This document shows positions 1 to 11,059 of a stretch of DNA of 64,000 nucleotides, one piece after another (within the stretch, counting starts at the first letter, position 1; each line of letters starts with the position of its first letter). Both the position numbers and the translations under genes were made by a program. The stretch comes from Isoetes taiwanensis (lineage: Eukaryota; Streptophyta; Lycopodiopsida; Isoetales; Isoetaceae): the NCBI GenBank assembly GCA_021234155.1, contig JAJEKV010000484.1, positions 62,001 to 126,000 of the forward strand, given 5' to 3'. The notes beneath the pieces are model-generated. The model ran no database searches and was not told the origin of the DNA. It worked only from the letters and a program-made list of their open reading frames with translations.

Positions 1-1110
1 GTAAGGGGTAGAGGTATGGGATCCGGTGATATCTCTCACCCTCGAATGATCTCGGCAGTGCGTGACTTTCTTGGCACGAGCCCTTGGGGTAAAGTCCACA
101 ATTCCATGCCAGATCCTACGGGAAAGCAGGTTTCTACCCCTTCAGCGGCCTGTATTGGAGCGCCATATTATTTACTTCAAAGAAGGTGGTTGTTATGGGG
201 ATACACATTTGCCCAAGGTGTTTTGGTCACTTCAATAGGTCTCCAACGCCTCAAAGCTGCTTTGGAAGGACAAGCAATGACGCATGTATTATTTACTTCA
301 GGCATTAGAGCTGCTATAGGTGATACATGTTTGCCCAACCTTGTTTTGGTCGTGAAATGGGTCCCCAATGCCTCAAAACCTCACGGGCCGGACAAGCAAG
401 CTCGGTGGTTCTCACGTTTTGAGATGTAGGCAAGCAGAGATGCGTGCAGTGCGGATAAAGAAGGATCACAAGGCACTAAAGTTGTACCTAGATGCTAGTT
501 TCCTTCTTAAGCTCGGGGATCACGGATACTGGACACACATTAAGATGGCACACTATCAGCTGACAAGTCAATTATATGCTCACGAGAGGGCCGACACAAG
601 TACTTGTGCACCCATTTGCCCATGAAGAAACGCCAAACTTATAGCTTCTATTCAAGACGGGTGCACATCGTCTCTGCATCGACGGAGCCGGGGCATTGGA
701 CCCGAGAGGCCGCAGGAGGATAGGCTTTGTCAACGTTGCCACCAGGCGCCATTGAAGATGAGTGTCATGCCCTTCCAGTCAGCCGCTTGTCTATATCGAA
801 AGCGGATGTTGATTAGTTGTGTTCTTTGCATGAGTTATTGAACATGTCAAAATTGGGCTTTTACAATTATACCTTCGAGGTTATGGATACGGGGCTCGGG
901 ATTGTGTCCTCAGACAACAATCAATTGTCCTATAATTGTACAAAGTTGTACCAACATACTTATTACTGCTAAGGTTTTTCCTTCGAAAACCCTTTAGGGC
1001 ATGGGTTTTTTAATCATGACAGTAATACGCTTGCTGTTCTCTTTTTATTTGGATCCCATAGGCCAATTGGTCTACGTGGACGATAAAAAAATCTATTCTA
1101 TTCTATTCTA
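1..1110 (+). mobile_element. LINE-A copy 1, 3' part of a non-LTR retrotransposon (decayed)
   Basis: The segment aligns by eye with the LINE copies at 11460-12372 and 49300-50035. Shared blocks are the region after the reverse transcriptase, a zinc-knuckle-like stretch around 740-780 reading A-I-E-D-E-C-H-A, and a conserved 3' UTR. The UTR has a charged hairpin-like block (about 970-1015) and then a GGTCCCAT..GGCCAATTGGTC block ending in GATAAAAAA plus a TCTAT microsatellite tail (1085-1110). No long frame survives; the 137-codon frame at 16-429 is a chance reading through the decayed element. The 5' side runs off the window. Confidence 0.8.
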
Positions 1111-1330
1111 ATCCATTCGCAAATTTCCTTTTAAACTTGTCCCCCTTTCTTGAAAAAACCTCAATCCATTCGCAAATTCCCTTTTCCAATCAATCTTGTT
1201 TTCTCAAAAATACCCCAATATTCCCTTTTGACCCGATCATTTTTTCTTGACAATACCCCATGTGATTTGCAATCCCTTACTTTTACTAATTTTCCAAATT
1301 AAAAATTACCTTTCTTTCAAGAATTCTATG
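1111..1330. mobile_element. Subterminal-repeat relic related to the CACTA-like element at 55339-58284
   Basis: This AT-rich stretch begins right after the LINE-A tail. It repeats CATTCGCAAATT-CCCTTTT, CCCCCTTTCTT and AAATACCCCAA in loose tandem. The reverse complement of about 55500-55720, the left subterminal region of the laccase-bearing element, carries the same words in the same order. I read it as the end of a second, truncated member of that family. The terminus itself is not visible here. Confidence 0.5.
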
Positions 1331-1466
1331 TCTCTACTAAGGTGAGATTCCACTGTTCAGTTCTTAATGTGGCAGTTCACGTCCACAAATCGAGAAGAGC
1401 CATCTTGCAAAATGATGAAGGAGCTTAGATTCCATTAGTGGCAATTAAGATGGCAATTTAGGTTTG

Positions 1467-1610
1467 GCATTAGGCTCGGTTTAGTGTATAATTGCCAAAA
1501 ATCTTTGCTCTAACTACCGAGGAGATGAGGGTTGGAGGTTGGCATTAGGCTGGTTTAGTGTATAATTGCCAAAAATCTTGCTCTAACTACCGGAGATGAG
1601 GTTGGAAGTT
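1467..1610. repeat. Tandem duplication of a ~72-bp unit
   Basis: Two adjacent copies begin GGCATTAGGCT and run through GTGTATAATTGCCAAAAATC. They differ mainly by single-base losses in the second copy (ATCTTTGCTC versus ATCTTGCTC, for example). The function is unknown. Confidence 0.7.
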
Positions 1611-1619
1611 GGAAGTTAC

Positions 1620-3050
1620 AACATTAATGGCAAAGTTTAAGTTAATTCTCACCCTAATTTTCCCCATCCAAGCCTTAAAATTGAATGGTGGTATCTCCAT
1701 TTTTTCGAAGGGCAATTTTTTAGAGTTGCCATTCATGTTGAATGGCAATTTTGTCAACATGCCATTCTTTTTAAGGTTAAATTTTTTCTTAGCCATTCAT
1801 TAAAGATGCAAGAAACAAGCACATCTTCAATGTAAAAGCAAAAACACTTCATCATATATGATTCACACATAAAGCTTAAAAGCCTTCCTATTATGATTCA
1901 ATAACCCAAAGTTTACAATTGCACCATGCGACGTTGCTTATGATCCATCCAATTAGCATAGCATCTGCCACGTCAGGCGATGATAATGGATACGAACATC
2001 AACATTTCAAGAGTTTTCAGATTCAATGATTCTCGATCATCATCCTTTATCAAGTTTTGCCTTTGGAATTCATGTTCACATTCTACAGAAGATGATGGAC
2101 AAACTAGAACTGCTTGCCATAACTTCATCACGTCATCATAGATATCAAAATAGAAATCACACACTCTACAAGCATCCCATAAAGTCTTCATGTTCTTACG
2201 ACTTTGTTGCACTTGAAATCTTACTACAAATGAATATGCTTGCCTTTTGCACTTTTCAATATCAAGAAATGCATATTTTCCTTCCCCAAAATTGTTGCAT
2301 AAAGTGCTAGTCCACTTATCTGTTTGGTCTTCCATTTCATTCGAATCCATAGGATATTCATTTGTGGATAATAACTTTGTGCATGTACCTAGTAAGCAAT
2401 AAAATATATTACAAAGTAAGCACCCGACAGTTTCTACTGCAAATTGTGGAATAGTTTGCAAAATAGGAAGAATAGAAGAAGAATCGATGGTAAATGGCAG
2501 TAATACATTTACATGAAGATGGCAACAACACAGTCTGATCATTACCTTTTCCTTAAACTTTGATCCATATTCCAAAACCGATTTCAGACTCACAAAACCG
2601 AGTTCACAGGCCGATCCAAATCCGAGTTTGGGCGATCTTCTGAGTTTACAACAGTCCGATTTTTTGGCCGATTCTTTAGAATTACATCATTAATCTGGAC
2701 TTGACTGGTTTAGATTTCAGAGGCATGAAGAAGATTTCGGAATAATAGAAAATATATATACTAAGAAATAAATCCTTTTTTTTTTTAACCTTGCCATTCA
2801 ATTGAAGGGTGATATTTGGCAAAGCCGTTCAAGTTGAATGGCATTTTTTTCCTCTTGCCGTTCATTTGCATGGCCGAAAAAAAGACCGCCATTCTTTGAA
2901 GGGCCAAAGGCCTCTTGAATGGCATTGCAATGTTCAAATTTAAGGCCTGTACCCTTCTTTTCAAAAAATCTCACCCTACTTTTTCCCATATGATATACCC
3001 TTCTTTTCAAAAATTCTCGAGGGGATTTGAGCACTTTTTTCTTCGTAGTG
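1620..3050 (-). mobile_element. Decayed DNA transposon block with hAT dimerisation relic and a CACTA-type end
   Basis: Two clusters of the octamer GCCATTCA and its complement (1680-1800 and 2790-2930) flank a minus-strand frame at 1973-2593. The last part of that frame reads LWQAVLVCPSSSVECEHEF and, about 20 residues on, LKTLEMLMFVSI. This fits the C-terminal hAT-type dimerisation pattern (L-x-x-x-L-x-x-P-x-S-S-x-x-x-E-x-x-F). The right edge at 3050 reads, on the minus strand, CACTACGAAG followed by an A-run and GTGCTC, which resembles the inverted repeats at 55340 and 58282. The hAT protein and the CACTA-type end do not belong to one superfamily, so this is probably a composite of two elements. 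Confidence 0.5.
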
Positions 3051-3130
3051 CAAGATTTATTACAGAGGGATCATTCTTACCTATGTGTGGGAGCTGCCGT
3101 GTTTTCAACTCATTCTCAGAAACAACTTAG

Positions 3131-3696
3131 TACCAGAGATTCTAAACTTACTTTTTGTCGTTTTAATATTTATCTTTCAAATTACACAGGCCAGTTTGAG
3201 AACTGACTGTTATCAGAAACTCTACTCTATTCATCTTGAGCTAAGATAGCGACTACTAATATTTTCTTTTTAAAGAAACAAAAAAAGAAAAGTAAATGCA
3301 TGGAGAAACTGAGAAAATGAGTCAGACGATATTGATGTCATGTCAGATAGAAGATATTTTATGTTCAGGTCTAACACTGCCACATGCATTATCAAAGCCT
3401 GATGAATTTTTTTTTACAGAATGTAAGAAAAAGAGTAAAAGACAGAGCACAACATTTCTGGGCCTCCAGGCCTACATGCGAAGTGTATATGCTCAAGATT
3501 ACAACACGCAGACAGACTGCTCTTCTATTTACATTTCTTTCTATACAGGAAATAGAATCCTCTAGCGGGGCTGGTGAATGTGGTGCATTGACACTTTCTT
3601 CAGAGCCTTGGCAGGTACCTGTGGTATTTTTCAAGTCGACTAGGAGATCTGAGTGGAGCAATCACACAGCTTGCTTCGGAGACAACACATCTAAGC
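3131..3696. other. 3' flank of the ERD15-like gene, no other gene seen
   Basis: This stretch would contain the 3' UTR of the minus-strand ERD15-like gene that stops at 3697. Frames of 89-192 codons lie here on both strands, but they overlap one another, lack family motifs and run into the antisense of the ERD15 exons. I find no RNA gene or repeat. Confidence 0.4.
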
Positions 3697-4089
3697 TTAA
3701 TAGCTTGATTTCCTTGGCCGCTTCTTTTCGCCGGCACCGCTGGCCACATCGCCTCCTATTTTCCAAAAATGCATCAGAACAACAGAATATGCGAAAAAAA
3801 AAACCAGATCATAGCAAGAAATCTGCAACATACCATTATTCGTCTCTAAACAAGCTTCCTCATCATTCAGAAGCTCCAAATCTTGATCAACAAAGTCGTC
3901 GGCGACATCAAAATCGTCTACATCTTGGCTCTGTTCATCCAAAAGATGGGATCGCTCGCTAATCCAGTAATCGCGAAAGGCAGGGCATGTGTGTACAAGC
4001 TTCCACCATTCCGGCGAGAAATCTTCAGTGGCCAGATATGTAGAGGGCACAAAAGGGGCGCATTCGGGTTGAGGGGTTGAAGTCGCCAT
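3697..4089 (-). CDS. ERD15: ERD15-like PAM2-motif protein, two exons
   Basis: This is a small acidic protein of about 104 residues. Exon 1 (4089-3834) encodes a PAM2-type motif near the N-terminus (PECAPFVPSTYL), followed by EDFSPEWWKLV, the most conserved block of the plant ERD15/CID family. An acidic tail follows (DVDDFDVADDFVDQDLELL). A 78-bp intron (3833-3756) has GTATGT and TAG borders. Exon 2 (3755-3697) adds a basic end, KKRPRKSSY. The splice keeps the frame exactly; unspliced readthrough also stays open, which is why a 136-codon frame is visible. The PAM2 motif of this family binds the MLLE domain of poly(A)-binding protein, and family members respond to dehydration and ABA. I chose the Met before ATSTPQ; an upstream Met (4107) adds six residues. 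It appears intact and is probably expressed, though no transcript data support that. Confidence 0.87.
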   Translation of the reverse strand: MATSTPQPECAPFVPSTYLATEDFSPEWWKLVHTCPAFRDYWISERSHLLDEQSQDVDDFDVADDFVDQDLELLNDEEACLETNNGMLQISCYDLVFFFAYSVVLMHFWKIGGDVASGAGEKKRPRKSSY

Positions 4090-4880
4090 AGCTACAGCTG
4101 AGAGCATCCAACAAAGTAATAAGTTGAGAAATGAAGCAAGTAGGCTATGTGCAAAAGAGAATCAAACGCACCTCAAATCGCCTTCTTCACGCGGAAACGG
4201 TAGATACAGAAAAGTAGAGCAGAGCCGCCCCATTTTGTAGGCCGCTCGGGAAGTCCTTTCCCTTTCCGGACCTAAAACGCCCGCCCATTCCGAGCCTAAA
4301 ACACCCAACCCAACCCCAGTCAGCTTCGGAAAATGACGGCATTTCTTCGACCCCCGTTATCAGCCACTTTTCCCACGTGCCCAAAATGATTTTTCACATT
4401 ACAAAACTTCGAATTTAGATTTTCAGTTTTTTATCTACACATAATATCTAACTCATGTAATTCTTATTGGCGAGATGCTTTTCAGATCTAAGGACGACGC
4501 GTTTAAGTTTGGCATATTCTGTGTTTCTCGGGGGGCAAAAAATAACGTTGTTTAAACAAAAACAAAAAAACACTGAGCGGCACGTTCTTTCTCTCGTTTC
4601 CGAGACACGTAGCCACATCCGGGCAGTCTCCCGTGATAATTCTGGCATGGCAGATCTTCCGCTGCTAGATTGTGACAGTCTGTAGACGAATTGCAGCTAG
4701 ACAAAGATATGTTGTTCTACACATTACACAATTACTAGTTACTGTTTGAAATAGACTGGCATGTTCTACACAATTTCATTGCTCCGAAGATTCCTTTGTC
4801 CTCTGATATGCCTGATATCGCCTCTTGATGCTTGAATATCATCATGAATTGACCTTAAGAATGGTATTTGTTCGCTAAGG
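4090..4880. other. Upstream region of the ERD15-like gene
   Basis: This should hold the 5' UTR and promoter. A short tandem block near 4260-4310 repeats TTCCGG/GAGCCTAAAAC-GCCC. I could not place a TATA box with confidence. The open frames on both strands here lack family motifs. Confidence 0.35.
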
Positions 4881-4927
4881 ATGACAGATGAAGCGCATCG
4901 ATTGGGCATTCCTGCATTGCTGGAGCT

Positions 4928-5101
4928 CAGATTTCCCATTCTGTTCCTTCATTACAAGGAACAAATCTTGAATTGCTTTCTTCTTCATTACAAGATTTCC
5001 CATTCTATTAAATTCAAGATTTCCCATTCGGAAATCTTCTTCATTACAAGGAAGAAATCTTGAAATGCCTCTTCCCGATGGGAAATCTTGAGAAATCAAT
5101 T
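4928..5101. repeat. Cluster of short direct and inverted repeats
   Basis: The words CAAGATTTCCCATTC and TTCATTACAAGGAA-AAATCTTGAA recur several times, and GATGGGAAATCTTG appears inverted near 5078. The frames across this stretch simply read the repeats. A GC-rich stretch, 5200-5360, follows with no recognised content. Confidence 0.6.
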
Positions 5102-6138
5102 TCTGCTTCCTTGAATTGCTTGAAGCCTGCCTTCTTTCTTTCTCTTTCGACTTCTGCCTTTCTGCCTGTACATGTCGCGCAGCCACCGCCTCCTTTTAGA
5201 AAAGCTCTGCCAGCGTGGAAAGACCACGTGGCGGCAACCTATTAGGCAGGTGCTTCTGCCGGGAATCCATCCGGCCTACTGCCCGCCGAAAATCGGCAGC
5301 TCCCGTGCCTCAGAGCCGTGGCTCAACCACGTTCAGGTGACCCCCCGATTTTAGGGGTGCTCACCCTTCTTAAAGCTATTGGTGTTTAATTCATAGCTTA
5401 GAATTTTAATATTATTATTACTAGTAATGGGTGCCCGGCGTTACAAATATGCTTTGATGCGTTGCCGGGCGTAAATAATACGAATATGATTTGATGCGAG
5501 GCATTTGTTTGAATTGAATAGGTGAAGGTTGACAGAATGGATAAATTGAAAGGTATAATGTCGTTCAAGTTGGCATTTATCATAAGAAGGTTCATCTATG
5601 TGCAGTGAACTTTTAATTTAATATCTTCGTGAACAATAATATTGTCAAACATTCAAGTGGGAAGAGCAATAATTGGTCTTATATAGACCAATTTTCCTCA
5701 ATAGGGAAGGGTGACGGAAAAAAGGAGAAAGAGAGGTGTGTGAGCTAATATTGTTTTGTTAGAGATAATGTGAGCTAATATTGTTTTGGGATTCGTACCC
5801 ACAAAGTTATCAGCCAGCACCGGAGGAAAAGCCATGATTATAAGTTTTAAGAACGCTTGTAATATGGGGAAATATCCTCCCCCCTAACTTTACGGATTCA
5901 AAGTAAAAAGCCATGTTGGTAGAGCTAGATGTGTCTCAAATAACATCGTGCAATTGACTATTTTGGATTCAAAGTATAAAGCCATGGGCCAAAGGAGCCT
6001 TTCTACTTGTTTTCTATGGGTCTAGCATTAATTGGCATGCTTGTGTTGTTGGTTCTCTAATTGGTAGCATGTTTATAGCCGAGGTGCCATTTCGAGATAT
6101 CTTTTTGTTACCACATCACCTTTACTGTCTGTCTTGTA

Positions 6139-6308
6139 TTGCAATATGCTTGAGGCTGGAAGCACTGTTTAAACATTGGGCTATATTAAATGTTGGTAAT
6201 CAATTATTCAAATTTAAAACGCTTGTATTGCAGTTTGCTTGAGGCAGGAAGCACTGTTTAAACATTGGGCTATACAGTTGGCGTCCAATTATTCAAATTT
6301 AAAACGCT
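6139..6308. repeat. Tandem ~88-bp repeat in Helitron 1
   Basis: Two copies share GCTTGAGGC-GGAAGCACTGTTTAAACATTGGGCTATA and a downstream AATTATTCAAATTTAAAACGC. They differ in the short stretch between these blocks. Confidence 0.75.
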
Positions 6309-6676
6309 ACACAGCTCTATGTAGAGGTGCAAAACGATCGGATGAAGCATTTAGAGCTGTCTACAAGCTATCTACAAACTGAGAATTATTGCATAGGTTA
6401 AGCTCATTCAAGTTCCCTCTCATAAACAGACAGCTTGGAACCATAAGCAGAAGCAAGGGAGCTCAAATCTTGCTGCCACTTGCAACAGATACATATTATA
6501 TAAAATGTCACTATTATGTGCGCACTGCATCCTCGTGCAACACATTCTAAGAAATGTATGGATATGGAAGACAGTTTCCTTGTTGTATAAACACCAAAAA
6601 TTTGCATTGCACAAAAAAAATTGCAAAAATGTTACATGATGCTCGCCATGGCCAAGCATATGTTATAGATTGAATG

Positions 6677-7110
6677 CCTCCAAGCTATAAAACAGCATTG
6701 AATATGTCCTACTACAATCATCAGGCTAAAAGGGGTCAGTATTAAATACAGAAATATTGAATACATAAATGATGCAACGGATATTTCGCAAAACCAGAGT
6801 ACCATGTGTAAGGATAAAACTACATTCACAATGTTGGCTCACTAAATTTGCAATCCTATATGCACTTCAAGCTGAGGGGCAAGAGCTTATTTATTTACCT
6901 AAACAATAATCTCTGCAGATGGAGAGAAACTTCTGCAGCCATGCACAACTTCCAAGCTATAAGACAGCATTGAAGATGTCTGCACAAAGAACACAATTCC
7001 AAAGTCAAAATAATCAGCATTAAATAGACAAAGAGCTTGAAACAATGAGTAGGATAAAACTAATAACTATGTTGGCTTACTAAATTTGCAATTCCAACTT
7101 GAGGAGGCCC
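6677..7110. repeat. Diverged direct duplication of ~165-185 bp in Helitron 1
   Basis: Copies at about 6677-6860 and 6948-7110 share CCAAGCTATAA-ACAGCATTGAA-ATGTC, later GTATTAAATA/GCATTAAATAG, and finally ATGTTGGCT-ACTAAATTTGCAAT. No protein is conserved across them. Confidence 0.6.
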
Positions 7111-7710
7111 TCAGCTACAACCACACATGGACAAAGTTGCGTTGATACCCTTAAAAATAGTAGCTGTATTAAATAAGAGAAAGATACTTGTGAAAGCACC
7201 AACACGACAGCCTCTTCCCGTTTATATCCATTCCATTATACTAACTAATGTACTGGACCAACCGTGCAAGCTTTGAAATTGCAAAAACTTAACTGTAAGA
7301 CAATAATAAGCCAAAGAGCAAAAGCAGTATAAAGACAAACTTCCAATCCCCAACACAATTTATCAAAGAACTTAAAAACCTCTGAGATGCTACTTGCTAG
7401 CTTAACATAAAGATGGGCAAATTCAAGTGCATTCATAGGACATAAAGCGCACAAAATTACAGGAAATGAAAATAGCACAAATTCACAGTAAGTGCAAGGC
7501 ATTTTACCTCTTGATATAGCTTGAAATGTTGCAATATAGAATAGTAAGACAAAAATGGTGCGCTGCAAAAGCTAATTTGAAGCAAGTAAAGCAAGAGGGT
7601 ACTTGGAGAAGGTATAATCCAAATAAAGCAAGAGACTACCTGCAAAACATATAATCCTTAACAACAAGTATCATATTTCGGAATTCGGAGGAAAAAAACA
7701 GTTCTACCAA

Positions 7711-8400
7711 AGAATAGAATAGAATAGAATAGTTTTTTTAACGTCCACGGAGACCAATAGGTCATAGGACCCATACAATAGGCTAGTACAATCATTACTA
7801 CTAGGATTAAAAAACCCCTGCCTCGAAAGGTTTTCAAGGGAAAAACCTTTGCAGTAATGATGATACTAGACAAGCAGAGATAATGACTACCGAGGGCTCA
7901 GTAATTGCAGATGTTTATCTAGAACCTCAAGTATGTATAATGCCAAGTCATGCACAGATGGTGCTCTGAGAAGTTGTGGAAGCGTGGAATGGAATGCTAA
8001 GGTCAAAAAATGATTTCGGACTATCTCAAAAGCGGGGCAACCTAAGAGTATGGCTTTCATCTTCAATAACTCATGGCGGCAAGCAGGCACATAGCCTCGC
8101 TTCGTGCAATTGTGGCAGCTCCCATCTACTTGTCTCAATCGAAGTCAGCTTTGTCCCAGGATCCGTCGCGAATTGATGCAATAGCTACAAGCTTGTTCTG
8201 GACAATGAAGCAAGCAAATAAGCTTGGGGCCCTGGTGCTAAGGTGGGATTTATGTGTGCATGATAATGACCAGTTTTCACTTGGGCCAAAGTAACTGCGT
8301 CCCATATCTTTTGAGTCGCTCTCCATTGGATTACCAAATTGTTCTTTCTCGATTTTTGGAAAATCCGTTTTTTTTTTCCAGCGACCAAAGCTACAAAACC
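7711..8400 (-). mobile_element. LINE-A copy 2, nested in Helitron 1
   Basis: The tail is (AGAAT)n at 7711-7732 on the plus strand, next to the conserved 3' UTR (7741-7860). Minus-strand fragments at 8185-8388 read VKTGHYHAHINP and AYLLASLSRTSL, which parallel VKAAHYRQQVNP in the copy at 49425. A cysteine-rich stretch near 8090-8120 and HELLKMKAILLGCPAFEIV match the C-terminal zinc-knuckle region of plant LINE reverse transcriptases. All frames are broken. About 180 bp (7780-7962) is almost identical to 58287-58470. Confidence 0.75.
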
Positions 8401-9156
8401 TTAGGGAAATCATGTAAGAGTTTTCAGCTTCTTGCTGCCTTTCAAGCTGCAGGTATATCTTTGCATGTTAGCAAAGACTAACCTTCATGTTAGGAAATAA
8501 CCTTTCTATCTAGATTGCTAAATATCATGCATCAGGGTCCTTTCTTCCTTCTCTTCTTCAATATGTTTTCTAGGTCTATGATCGATTTTTTGATGCCCAT
8601 TCCTTACGCCCGCCATGCGTGCTACATATTTCACTCTTTGGCTGTGACCTTTATTCAGTAGAGTCACCAATCCAATTACTCCTTTATGTATTCATTAACC
8701 GTCTTGTGGCTTTTAACCCGCCATTATATGCTCCCTATATTGTTAACCCACCTATCATTGTCCTACATCCTCGAAATGTTAGTCATTACATTCCTCTGTC
8801 ATGATGTTATGCTGTTGTTTTGGCATTCCAAATGACTTGGCATCTTTATTTAAGCCATAGTCATGGCCTAAGAGCGGGTGAGCCTTCGTAAATTACCTGG
8901 AGTCATCAAGGTGCTTGCCTTGTATTTTGTGAGCCTTTCTACATTTACCTACGTTTAATATAACCCGGGCTTGTATCAATGTTCGAGTCCTGTATATGTT
9001 ACCTTGCACCCCCATGTAACCCATGGCGTCACCTCTGCCTGATCCAGGTATGGATCATGTGGAAAAGCTAGTCTTAGATATCTATGCAAGACACATTCGA
9101 ACAATTCCAAATTTTTTTCCTCCAGACCAGAAAACCCAAATTTAAACAATAGAAGA

Positions 9157-11050
9157 TAAGTTATAAACAACCACCGCTTTTGGATACTCAGGAGCGTAAC
9201 ATTGAATTTGAACCTTACAATCTGCACCATGCACACAAATGAAAGTGAAAACAAACAGTAAATAGTACAAAAGCCTTGACCAATTAAATCCTCCACAATA
9301 TGTTGTCCACTACAGACAACAATAGACAACTCAAAAACTGCAGAGCAAATATCACTTAAAGGAATAAACAAACATATAAGAGGTAACAGTGATAGAATCT
9401 ATCTTTTAGAAGTAGCCACCGTACGTGTTCGAAGCCACATGCGTACCTGTATCTTCTCAATATATTTTAGTTCGTTGCCCAATCATGTTAGCTCATTGCT
9501 TAAGGCATTTGCAAACATAACATATTAGTGATAGAGCATCAACAAACAATACAAAGGAAGAACATATACCATATTGACCTATTTCTTGCCTGAATTAGTT
9601 CGGTGCCGTGGATAATGAAATGCCAAATAACAGGTTGCAACTGGATGATAGCAATTCTGAAGACAACTGATTGGTAAGCTTATGGATGCTCATGGGCGGC
9701 AGCTCAGCTCATCGGGCTTGCATGTATGTATTTGTTGGAGATATATACCTCCGAAGTTCTGGTTTATGTCAAGATAAATTCATCGCCTATGACAAAGCAA
9801 AAACATTAGTAATGTGCAAGAGCAAATAAAAAGTAAAAAGTAGGGTCTACATACTGCATTGCATCATCATACAACTATTGGGTTTGAGAAATATATTTTT
9901 CTCTTTCTTTCAAAATAACATCCTTTTGTTCCCGAACATATATTTGGTTGGATGATATAGGACTTGAAGATGGACTTGAGATCCCAAAGCAACCACGCAA
10001 TTGCGGTTGCTGGGGACTTTCGAGCAACCATGAAGCACCATTTTAAAAACAAATATTACAAATGAAGGAAAGGCATACTGGCTAGAGAGCTGGCAATTTT
10101 GCAAATGACGAGCCATTCTAAATTATAAAACCAAATTAAGATCGGCATGTTTGACAAAAGCAAAAAACAATCCCAATGATTGTCCTTCACAATCAAGTTT
10201 CAGAAGTAAAGTAGTTGGAAGTTCCAAAAGAACTTCTTCTTGATTTTAGTGGAGAAACAATGCCATCGACACATAGAAAGACCTAGAGCCACATTTGGAG
10301 CAAGTCTGGATTTTATAGTTATGGTCAGGCGGTCTTGGAAGCGAATGTACATGCTAAAAGCAACTTTCAATACAACCCGATTCATGACTCCAAACAAATC
10401 TTGAAGGCTTTATTGGACCCCCTAAATGGGTTGCTAAGAAGAATAAGAACGGATTCTAATATCCTAGCGCAGATCTTAACTTGCAAAAAAGATGTCATCG
10501 GGCAACAAAAAAGGACGAGAACCTATAAAGAATTTAGCCAGCGAGTTGATTTCATTAGAAATAGAGAAATCACAAACCCTAACGCAAATTGAAGTTGCAT
10601 GCCCAATCACCATTGTAACTCCGCATGATGTTAACAAAAGTAATCTAGAATGGGACTAAGCCATGGCCACGGAGAAAACATCTAAAAAGACATCCTGATT
10701 TTTGAGCACCGTAAACTTTTACCAGCGGTGAAATCATGTTTGCAAGATCTGCTTGCAAGATGCATCACACGGTGCAAGGAGCATTGATAAAACGTGGCTT
10801 CCATGCCATGCTCCATGTTGTCGGAACTTGGAAACAGATAACCCATCGACCCCTAAAATTAAAATTTCCAAATCAATGCCAAACAACATTCCCATTTTTG
10901 ACCTCCAAAATTTTCCAGTCAACAAAAGTCCCCACAACCTTAGGAACTTAGCCCTAAAAAATAAATCTAAAAGTTTTCTACTTATTTTAAAAACTAAATT
11001 TAAACAATAGATTTCCAATGGTTCTATAACCATTAAATGTATTCATTCCA
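9157..11050. other. No recognised gene
   Basis: This is AT-rich sequence with scattered frames of 60-100 codons and no motif I recognise. The stretch 9860-10140 (minus) and 10335-10600 (plus) have slightly better coding texture but no family match that I can name. Confidence 0.4.
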
Positions 11051-11059
11051 TACATTGCC

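Larger units (their letters stand above)
5421..9156 (-). mobile_element. Helitron 1, non-autonomous
   Basis: Read on the minus strand, the element starts at 9156 with A|TCTTCTATTG. It ends at 5421 with a hairpin (stems 5433-5439 and 5464-5470, GCCCGGC/GCCGGGC), then ACCCATTA and CTAG|T. A 5' TC, a 3' CTAG behind a hairpin, and insertion between A and T are the Helitron hallmarks. The first ~60 bases share the order TTTGGG-TTTTC-GG-AAAAAAA-TTTGGAATT with the 5' end of Helitron 2 at 36483, and both 3' ends share GCCCGGCAACGC..GGGCACC..CTAG. No Rep/helicase is present. The interior holds local duplications (6139-6308, 6677-7110) and a nested LINE-A copy (7711-8400). Confidence 0.65.

Noticed and set aside
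16-429. 137-codon open frame at the start of the window
   Set aside because: It lies inside the decayed LINE-A copy, and the equivalent DNA in other copies is read in different broken frames.
4448-5245. Several 60-103 codon frames on both strands upstream of ERD15
   Set aside because: They overlap each other, read through short repeats and have no family motif.
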